Assembly (NCBI GenBank): GCA_966186435.1
Contig: CBIFWW010000086.1
Coordinates: 1-14,334, forward strand
Length of the DNA: 14,334 bases
From: CBIFWW01 sp966186435
GTDB taxonomy: Bacteria > Pseudomonadota > Gammaproteobacteria > Enterobacterales > Enterobacteriaceae
Direction of reading: 5' to 3'
Numbering within the stretch: position 1 is the stretch's first letter; every line of letters starts with the position of its first letter. A program made the position numbers and the translations under genes. Of this stretch, positions 1 to 4,880 are shown one piece after another. The notes beneath the pieces were generated by a model, which searched no databases, was not told the DNA's origin, and was given only the letters and a program-made list of their open reading frames with translations.

Positions 1-82
1 GCTAACTATTGATTAATCCAAAAAATTAAGAATAGATTCAGTTTAATTTTAAAAATTTAAAATTTTAATAATTAAAGTTTTT

Positions 83-119
83 ATAATCACCAAATAGATT
101 AAACATCTATTTGGATTAT
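83..119. repeat. long inverted repeat / hairpin in yjjP leader
   Basis: The arms CCAAATAGAT (90-99) and ATCTATTTGG (105-114) are perfect reverse complements around a five-base TAAAC loop. If bases 89-90 are bulged, the stem continues as ATAATC (83-88) with GATTAT (114-119), giving about 15 pairs. It could be a protein-binding operator, or the end of a gene lying to the left of the window. A run of T follows at about 132-141 but is too far away for a standard intrinsic terminator. Confidence 0.6.
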
Positions 120-157
120 CAATATGTTTGCATTTTTTTTTAATGAATGAATGATTA

Positions 158-179
158 AATGGTGACCATGATCACATTT
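158..179. promoter_or_regulatory. candidate CRP binding site
   Basis: The core reads GGTGA-N6-TCACA against the CRP consensus TGTGA-N6-TCACA, so 9 of 10 core bases match. The right flank GATCACATTT (170-179) matches the consensus half-site exactly. The site is centred near 168.5, about 126 bases before the yjjP start and roughly 55 bases before the weak promoter start predicted near 224, so class I activation is possible. This is a motif match only. Confidence 0.5.
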
Positions 180-294
180 CTATGTAATTTGCCCTCCTCA
201 AATTAACCTCATTAAATATTGATCCAGGTCGCCACGGCTCACTGGGTCCAGCCTGTACAAAGAAGTTTATGGTTTTGTTTCCGGGGTACTAATC

Positions 295-1074
295 ATGAGT
301 AACGCCATTGATACCCAGCGTGAAGTCACACGGCTTTGCATACAATGTGCGCTGTTTTTACTCCAACATGGGGCCGAGAGCGCCCTGGTGGAGGAGCTGT
401 CAACCCGAATCGGCATTGCCTTGGGGATAGACAGCGTTGAAAGCGCCATTTCATCTAACGCCATCGTCCTGACCACGATCAAAAATGACCACTGCATGAC
501 CTCCACCCGCAAAAATGTTGACCGCGGGATCAATATGCATATGGTGACGGAGATCCAACACATCGTGATCCTCGCCGAACACCACCTATTGGATCACCAC
601 GGAGTGGCTAAGCGCTTTAATAAATTGAAGCCGCTGCGCTATCCCCGCTGGGCGGTGGTCACCATGGTAGGCCTCTCCTGCGCCTGTTTCTGCAAACTCA
701 ATGACGGCGGTTGGGATGGTGCGTTAGTGGCATTTATTGCCAGCGCCGCTGCGATGTGCCTGCGCCTGGCTCTCGCCCAGCGCCACTGGCACCCACAGAT
801 CAACTTTTGCCTGACGGCCTTTGCGGCAACCTCTATCTCCGGACTGATGCTAGAGCTACCGATGTTTATCAATACTTCCAGCGCAGCCCTGGCTGCCAGC
901 GTGCTGTTGCTGGTGCCGGGGTTCCCGTTAATCAATGCCGTGGCAGATATCTTCAAAGGCCATGTCAACACCGGCCTTGCCCGCTGGGCGATGGCCAGCA
1001 TGCTGACCCTCGCCACCTGTATTGGGGTGATTTCCGCACTGACATTTTGGGGGATACGTGGATGGGTATGGTAA
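295..1074 (+). CDS. yjjP: YjjP, ThrE-like exporter subunit (N-terminal half)
   Basis: This 259-residue inner-membrane protein closely resembles E. coli YjjP (about 256 residues). It shares VTRLCIQC near residues 11-18, VLTTIKN around 58-64 and the RYPRW segment at 115-119. The N-terminal 115 residues are soluble and probably cytoplasmic. About five membrane segments follow (roughly 118-134, 142-160, 168-186, 197-217, 231-255). YjjP and YjjB are split halves of a ThrE-type transporter, and in E. coli the pair has been proposed to export succinate. The ATG at 295 has a weak GGGG ribosome site about 8 bases upstream and fits the E. coli N-terminus. The 3' end overlaps yjjB by 13 bases, which suggests coupled translation and matched subunit amounts. 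Confidence 0.93.
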   Translation: MSNAIDTQREVTRLCIQCALFLLQHGAESALVEELSTRIGIALGIDSVESAISSNAIVLTTIKNDHCMTSTRKNVDRGINMHMVTEIQHIVILAEHHLLDHHGVAKRFNKLKPLRYPRWAVVTMVGLSCACFCKLNDGGWDGALVAFIASAAAMCLRLALAQRHWHPQINFCLTAFAATSISGLMLELPMFINTSSAALAASVLLLVPGFPLINAVADIFKGHVNTGLARWAMASMLTLATCIGVISALTFWGIRGWVW

Positions 1075-1535
1075 CGATGGTTTTGGCTCTGATTCAGGAT
1101 ATGTTGCTGGCCGCCGTGCCCGCTGTTGGTTTTGCCATGGTGTTTAACGTGCCGATGCGCGCCCTGCCCTGGTGCGCCTTGCTGGGGGCGTTGGGCCACG
1201 GTTCACGCTTTGTGATGATGCAGGCGGGCTGGTCAATCGAGTGGAGTTCGTTTCTGGCGGCCATTCTGGTGGGCAGCATCGGTATTCAGTGGTCACGTTG
1301 GTATTTGGCCCACCCCAAAGTATTCACCGTGGCGGCGGTGATCCCGATGTTCCCCGGCGTCTTTGCCTACACCGCCATGATATCGATGGTGAAGCTGGCC
1401 CATTTTGGCTTTAGCAATGAATTAATGGTGGCATTGGTCACTAATTTCCTGAAAGCGAGCTTTATTGTTGGGGCACTTTCTATCGGTTTATCGTTACCGG
1501 GTCTATGGTTATATCGTAAGCGTCCGCGGGTTTAG
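1062..1535 (+). CDS. yjjB: YjjB, ThrE-like exporter subunit (C-terminal half)
   Basis: This 157-residue hydrophobic membrane protein has the same length as E. coli YjjB when started at the ATG at 1062. Recognisable conserved stretches are PAVGFAMVFNVP, GIQWSRWYLAHPKVF and the C-terminal GLWLYRKRPRV. It forms the partner of YjjP in the split ThrE transporter. The open frame extends much further left (to about 711), but that part lies entirely inside yjjP and does not resemble the family, so 1062 was chosen. ATGs at 1068 and 1077 are alternatives. The start lies 13 bases before the end of yjjP, with no separate promoter. Confidence 0.93.
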   Translation: MGMVTMVLALIQDMLLAAVPAVGFAMVFNVPMRALPWCALLGALGHGSRFVMMQAGWSIEWSSFLAAILVGSIGIQWSRWYLAHPKVFTVAAVIPMFPGVFAYTAMISMVKLAHFGFSNELMVALVTNFLKASFIVGALSIGLSLPGLWLYRKRPRV

Positions 1536-1581
1536 GCCCACCCGCATCTGAAACGATAAAAAGCGACCTGTTCGCGCCACA

Positions 1582-1587
1582 TATAAT
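1582..1587 (+). promoter_or_regulatory. perfect TATAAT box close to ohrR start
   Basis: A consensus -10 hexamer sits only 7 bases before the ohrR ATG at 1595. No good -35 element is visible 16-18 bases upstream. If used, it would start transcription at or next to the ATG and make a nearly leaderless ohrR message. A small inverted repeat, GCGA-cctgt-TCGC (1563-1575), lies just upstream. The TATAAT could also be a chance match. Confidence 0.3.
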
Positions 1588-1594
1588 CAGGACT

Positions 1595-2050
1595 ATGAAA
1601 ACTAATACTCAACAATGTTTTCAACCATCGCTGCTGCTCGGCAATCAACTTTGCTTTGCCTTGTATTCCGCTAACCTGGCGCTGAATAAGCTTTATCGCC
1701 AGATGCTGGCCCCTCTCGATCTCACTTACCCGCAATATCTGGTGATGCTGGTGCTGTGGGAGCACGATGACCTGACCGTCTCGGACATCGGCGAGAAACT
1801 GTATCTCGATTCTGCCACCCTTACCCCGCTGCTCAAGCGCCTGGAAGCCCAAGGGCTATTATCACGCCAACGCTCCCGCCAGGATGAACGTCAGGTAGCA
1901 GTCACTCTCACCCCTAAAGGGAAGGCGTTGCAGGTCCGCGCTCAGGGGATCCCCGATGCCGTGCGCTGCGCCACGGATTGTGATGACGAGATGCTGATCA
2001 GCATGAAGCAGCAACTAGAAACCCTACGCACCAGCATTATCAAAGGCTAG
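1595..2050 (+). CDS. ohrR: OhrR, peroxide-sensing MarR-family repressor
   Basis: This 151-residue winged-helix regulator matches the OhrR branch of MarR proteins. GNQLCFALYSAN (16-27) carries the peroxide-reactive Cys20, LTYPQYLVMLVLWEH (43-57) contains the conserved tyrosines, and DSATLTPLLKRLEAQGL (72-88) is the recognition helix. OhrR represses ohr until organic hydroperoxides oxidise its cysteine. Extra cysteines at 125 and 129 near the C-terminus suggest a two-Cys mechanism like Xanthomonas OhrR; Cys8 is a further N-terminal cysteine. The start at 1595 has only a short AGGA (1589-1592) almost touching the ATG, so translation may be inefficient or leaderless. ohr follows 78 bases downstream on the same strand, the usual pairing. 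Confidence 0.92.
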   Translation: MKTNTQQCFQPSLLLGNQLCFALYSANLALNKLYRQMLAPLDLTYPQYLVMLVLWEHDDLTVSDIGEKLYLDSATLTPLLKRLEAQGLLSRQRSRQDERQVAVTLTPKGKALQVRAQGIPDAVRCATDCDDEMLISMKQQLETLRTSIIKG

Positions 2051-2071
2051 CCGTTGCGCTTAACGGCTGGC
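2046..2071 (+). terminator. hairpin between ohrR and ohr
   Basis: GCTAGCCGTT and AACGGCTGGC pair over 10 positions (one T-G wobble) around the loop GCGCTT. It begins within the ohrR stop codon region. No T run follows, so it may be a weak attenuator or a 3' stabilising hairpin rather than a full terminator. An OhrR operator is expected in this same 78-base gap, but no clear TACAATT-type palindrome was found. Confidence 0.4.
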
Positions 2072-2128
2072 GTCTATCATTAAATCGCTCGCTATTTTTC
2101 ACCACACAATCAACCAGAGGATGATGTG

Positions 2129-2557
2129 ATGTCATTAGAAAAAGTCGTTTACCGTGCCAAAGCCAAAGCCACCGGTGGCCGTGATGGCCGCGCCGTTTCT
2201 TCCGATGGCGTACTGGATGTGAAACTGGGTGTGCCGCAGGAGATGGGCGGTGCCGGGGGTGAAGTCACCAACCCGGAGCAACTGTTTGCCGCCGGTTATT
2301 CCGCCTGTTTCCTGGGTGCCATGAAGTTTGTAGCCGGGCGCGACAAAATTACCATGCCGAAGGATGCCTTTATCGAAGGTGAAGTAGGGATTGGCCCCCT
2401 GCCAACCGGCTTTGGTATTGAAGCTACCCTGAATATTCACTTACCGGGTATGGACCAGGCGGAAGCCAAAAAACTGGTGGATGCAGCCCACATTGTTTGC
2501 CCTTACTCCAATGCTACCCGTGACAATATTGATGTCACGCTTAACATCGTTTCGTGA
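2129..2557 (+). CDS. ohr: Ohr, organic hydroperoxide resistance peroxidase
   Basis: This 142-residue member of the OsmC/Ohr superfamily reduces organic hydroperoxides through two cysteines, usually with lipoyl-protein electron donors in the cytoplasm. The catalytic set is present: GGRDGRAVSSDG (16-27) with Arg18, Glu50 in TNPEQLFAAGYSACF, peroxidatic Cys60, and resolving Cys124 in VCPYSNATR. An open frame begins at GTG 2126, but the ATG at 2129 is 8 bases from the AGAGG (2116-2120) and gives the family N-terminus MSLEKVVY. E. coli lacks this gene pair and has only the relative OsmC, so it is an insertion in an otherwise conserved block. It should be induced by peroxide through OhrR. Confidence 0.95.
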   Translation: MSLEKVVYRAKAKATGGRDGRAVSSDGVLDVKLGVPQEMGGAGGEVTNPEQLFAAGYSACFLGAMKFVAGRDKITMPKDAFIEGEVGIGPLPTGFGIEATLNIHLPGMDQAEAKKLVDAAHIVCPYSNATRDNIDVTLNIVS

Positions 2558-2564
2558 TCGAATT

Positions 2565-2585
2565 GGGGCGGCCCATGGCCGCCTC
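2565..2585 (+). terminator. GC-rich hairpin after ohr
   Basis: GGGGCGGCC (2565-2573) and GGCCGCCTC (2577-2585) pair around a CAT loop; seven of the nine pairs are G-C in an unbroken core, with one G-T wobble near the base. It starts 7 bases after the ohr stop. The downstream sequence, GTTGCTAATT, is only mildly T-rich, so termination may be incomplete. Confidence 0.55.
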
Positions 2586-2612
2586 GTTGCTAATTCCTGG
2601 CAGTGATTGTGT

Positions 2613-2649
2613 TATCATAGGGACCAAATCACCTGTGCGTTTGCAGGTG
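2613..2649 (+). promoter_or_regulatory. candidate dnaT promoter -10 and leader hairpin
   Basis: TATCAT (2613-2618) resembles a -10 box, but no convincing -35 lies at the right spacing. It is followed by an inverted repeat, CACCTG (2630-2635) with CAGGTG (2644-2649), that would form a hairpin in the dnaT 5' leader about 25 bases before the start codon. Both are motif-level observations. Confidence 0.35.
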
Positions 2650-2673
2650 CCTCAAATGCTGTGAGATGGTGCC

Positions 2674-3213
2674 ATGTCCTCCCGAATTTTAACTTCCGAG
2701 ATTATTGGTCTTGATGCCCTGTGCGCCGATCCGGCCGCTGCCCTGAGGAAAGCCCACCAGGGGACGCTGGCGGTGTTTCACAATAATGCTCCGGCGTTTT
2801 ACGCTATCAGCGCGGAGCGCCTGGCAACGCTGCTGGCGCTGGAGGAGCAAATGGCTACCCCTGCCGTCGATATCGCCCTTGATGAGGCGTTATATAACGA
2901 CGCCCCCGCTGCCACCAGCCCGGTGCCGATGGGCAAATTCGCTATGTACCCCGGCTGGGCGCCCGATGCTGATTTCCAGCGGATGGCGGCCCTGTGGGGC
3001 ATTCATCTGAGCGAGGCTGTGACGGCCGAAGAGCTGGCCTCTTTTGTAGCGTACTGGCAAGCTGAGGGGAAGGTGTTCCACCATGTACAATGGCAGCAGA
3101 AATTGGCCCGCAGCCTGCAAATCGGCCGCGCCGCAACCGGGGGCCAACCCCGCCGTGATATGAATACGCTGTCCCAACCGGGCAACGACATTCCTGATGG
3201 GTTTCGGGGGTAA
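2674..3213 (+). CDS. dnaT: DnaT, primosomal protein i
   Basis: This protein has 179 residues, the same as E. coli DnaT. DnaT joins PriA-PriB-DNA complexes during replication restart and helps bring in DnaB from DnaB-DnaC. The N-terminal oligomerisation half carries the NNAPAFYAIS segment (37-46). The C-terminal ssDNA-binding half is the more conserved, with VPMGKFAMYPGW (83-94), the tryptophan-rich YWQAEGKVFHHVQWQQKLAR segment and the closing DIPDGFRG. The start matches E. coli (MSSR); the ribosome site is weak. dnaC begins 2 bases after the stop, so the two are co-translated, as in E. coli. The upstream neighbour in E. coli is yjjB; here ohrR-ohr intervene. Confidence 0.96.
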   Translation: MSSRILTSEIIGLDALCADPAAALRKAHQGTLAVFHNNAPAFYAISAERLATLLALEEQMATPAVDIALDEALYNDAPAATSPVPMGKFAMYPGWAPDADFQRMAALWGIHLSEAVTAEELASFVAYWQAEGKVFHHVQWQQKLARSLQIGRAATGGQPRRDMNTLSQPGNDIPDGFRG

Positions 3214-3215
3214 AA

Positions 3216-3956
3216 ATGAAAGACGTCGCCGCCATTATGGCCAGGCTCAAGCGCATGATGCCAGCCAACATAGAGCCGGCCTTTAAAACCGGTGAAGAGC
3301 TAATTGCCTGGCAACAGGAGCAAGGCAAAATCCGTTCTGCCGCTATCGCCCGGGAAAACCAGGCTATGAAGATGCAGCGCACCTTTAAGCGTTCCGGCAT
3401 CCGCGAGTTGCATATGAACTGCTCCTTCGATAACTACCGGGTGGAGAACGACGGTCAGCAGAAAGCGCTGGAAAACGCCCGTCGCTATGCGGCAGAGTTT
3501 GATAACAGCATCGGCAGTTTTATTTTTTCCGGCAAGCCAGGCACCGGTAAGAACCATCTCGCCGCCGCCATCTGCAATGATCTGCTATTACGCAATAAAT
3601 CGGTACTGATCATTACCGTTGCCGACATTATGGTTGCCATGAAGGGCACATTTAGCGATGGCGCAGACACTACCGAAGAACGCCTGATCAACGATCTCAG
3701 CACCGTGGATCTGCTGGTGATCGATGAGATCGGCATGCAGAGTGAATCCCGCTATGAAAAAGTGATCATTAACCAAATCGTCGATCGCCGCTCCTCCTCC
3801 AAGCGCCCCACCGGGATGCTAACCAACCTGAATATCCGCGAAATGGATACTCTACTAGGCGTGCGGGTGATGGACCGAATGAAGTTAGGTAACAGCCTTT
3901 GGGTCAACTTTGACTGGGACAGCTACCGCAGCCGGGTAACGGGCCGGGAGTATTAA
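3216..3956 (+). CDS. dnaC: DnaC, replicative helicase loader
   Basis: This AAA+ ATPase of 246 residues (E. coli 245) binds DnaB helicase and loads it on single-stranded DNA at oriC and at restart sites. The N-terminal DnaB-binding region contains Cys69. Walker A is GKPGTGKN (106-113), Walker B is LLVIDE (166-171), sensor 1 lies in TNLN (203-206), and the C-terminal RSRVTGREY holds the sensor 2 arginine. Relative to E. coli it has one extra residue near 147-153 and changes in the segment before the arginine finger: LLGVRVMDRM here, where I recall LLGERVMDRM. It is tightly linked to dnaT and very likely essential. Confidence 0.96.
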   Translation: MKDVAAIMARLKRMMPANIEPAFKTGEELIAWQQEQGKIRSAAIARENQAMKMQRTFKRSGIRELHMNCSFDNYRVENDGQQKALENARRYAAEFDNSIGSFIFSGKPGTGKNHLAAAICNDLLLRNKSVLIITVADIMVAMKGTFSDGADTTEERLINDLSTVDLLVIDEIGMQSESRYEKVIINQIVDRRSSSKRPTGMLTNLNIREMDTLLGVRVMDRMKLGNSLWVNFDWDSYRSRVTGREY

Positions 3957-3962
3957 ATCCTC

Positions 3963-4077
3963 CAGGAAAAATCCTGAACCGGCCCTTTGTGGCTGATGGC
4001 GGGAAGACCTCTGGCCAATAGGGGATTATGCTGGCGCTATACTCAGGCATCGGCCTTTTTTGTTATAGAGAAAACAC
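3963..4077 (+). promoter_or_regulatory. dnaC-yjjA intergenic region with hairpin and -10 candidate
   Basis: A small perfect inverted repeat, CAGGA-aaaa-TCCTG (3963-3976), follows dnaC by 6 bases. TATACT (4038-4043) is a fair -10 match 34 bases before the yjjA ATG, without a clear -35. AGAG (4067-4070) is the likely yjjA ribosome site. yjjA may therefore have its own promoter within the dnaTC-yjjA run. Confidence 0.35.
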
Positions 4078-4590
4078 ATGAAAGCAAAATCACTTATTGG
4101 CGCTCTGGCGCTGGTTACCCTGTGCACCACCGGTGCGGCCCACGCCGCCAGCTGGCAGGATCAGCTGAGCAGCGCGGCTAACCAGCTGAGCCAGCAAAGC
4201 AACACCACCAGCACCACCGCGGCCACCGGTACCCAGGGCGGTCTTTCAATGGCTTCTCTGGCCAGCCTGCTAAACGGCGGCAACAAGGCATTAAGCTCTG
4301 GTACCATGACCAATGTGGCCGGGATCCTGGGCTACTGCGCGAAGCAGAAACTGGCTTCAGTAACCGACACCCAGAACATCAAAACCCAGCTGATGGATAA
4401 ACTGGGCCTGGCAAGTGCCACCGAACAGAAACAGACTACCGATTACCAACAGGGCCTGATGGGCCTGCTGAACAGTAGCAAAGACCAGCAAATCAGCCTG
4501 AGCAGCCTGGGCAACTCTCCACTGGCGCAACAGGTGAAAACCAAAGCCTGCGATTTGGTGTTAAAACAGGGTATGAATTTCCTGTCTTAA
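4078..4590 (+). CDS. yjjA: YjjA, secreted DUF2501 protein
   Basis: This 170-residue protein of unknown function belongs to the YjjA/DUF2501 family (E. coli YjjA about 164). A signal peptide covers residues 1-23, with a typical signal peptidase site at AHA before ASW, so it should be periplasmic. The mature part begins with a Ser/Thr/Gln-rich low-complexity stretch (about 26-53), followed by a helical domain with two cysteines, Cys87 (GYCAKQ) and Cys158 (KACDLV), that could form a disulfide. It sits between dnaC and opgB exactly as in E. coli. No enzymatic motif is visible. A strong hairpin terminator follows. Confidence 0.9.
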   Translation: MKAKSLIGALALVTLCTTGAAHAASWQDQLSSAANQLSQQSNTTSTTAATGTQGGLSMASLASLLNGGNKALSSGTMTNVAGILGYCAKQKLASVTDTQNIKTQLMDKLGLASATEQKQTTDYQQGLMGLLNSSKDQQISLSSLGNSPLAQQVKTKACDLVLKQGMNFLS

Positions 4591-4597
4591 TCCCTCA

Positions 4598-4622
4598 TCA
4601 GGGGGCGTTTGCCCCCTGAATT
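4598..4622 (+). terminator. intrinsic terminator after yjjA
   Basis: TCAGGGGGC (4598-4606) and GCCCCCTGA (4611-4619) form a perfect 9-pair stem with a GTTT loop, starting 8 bases after the yjjA stop. Only a short ATT follows, so it is a strong hairpin with a weak T tail. It probably separates the dnaTC-yjjA transcript from opgB. Confidence 0.7.
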
Positions 4623-4847
4623 CGACAATTAACCGCTGAAAACACCAGCCTTATCCTCGCTGATATCACAACCTGCTGTTTCTTGTATTTTACCCCCTGA
4701 ATACGTTGCTTCGCGGCCTCTGGCGCTGCGCAAAATCCGAAATTAACTCACTTATCTGAGCCGCTACACAGTTCTGTGACCGCCCAATTGCAGCCTTATG
4801 GTACCCATGTTAAATTGGCGGGCTAAAATTAATTATTACGGTCACCT

Positions 4848-4877
4848 GGACCGAAGTCCGTACTCCCTTGCGAGGAC
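4848..4877 (+). promoter_or_regulatory. opgB leader: competing short hairpins near the ribosome site
   Basis: GGAC-cgaa-GTCC (4848-4859) is a perfect small hairpin. The same GTCC could instead pair with GGAC at 4874-4877, which overlaps the GAGG ribosome site (4872-4875). The two pairings are mutually exclusive, so in principle they could hide or free the opgB ribosome site. The stems are only 4 bases and may be coincidental. Confidence 0.25.
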
Positions 4878-4880
4878 CCG

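Larger units (their letters stand above)
1..294. promoter_or_regulatory. AT-rich leader region upstream of yjjP
   Basis: No gene is visible here. The first 180 bases are strikingly AT-rich, with long A and T runs, unlike the GC-rich genes to the right. The region contains a long inverted repeat (83-119) and a CRP-like site (158-179). A weak sigma70-like pair, TTGCCC (189-194) and TTAAAT (212-217) with a 17-base spacer, could give a transcript starting near 224. AT-rich leaders of this kind are typical H-NS targets, and in E. coli yjjP has been linked to H-NS and LeuO control. That link is recalled knowledge, not something seen in this sequence. Confidence 0.5.

Noticed and set aside
711..1061. 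Leftward extension of the yjjB open frame
   Set aside because: It lies wholly inside yjjP, reads as low-quality protein, and the start at 1062 reproduces the 157-residue family length.
2072..2128. Classical OhrR operator in the ohrR-ohr gap
   Set aside because: No TACAATT-like inverted repeat could be found by eye, so no operator is claimed although one is expected.
3987..4181. 64-codon frame overlapping the start of yjjA
   Set aside because: yjjA in another frame has a signal peptide and family match; this frame has neither.
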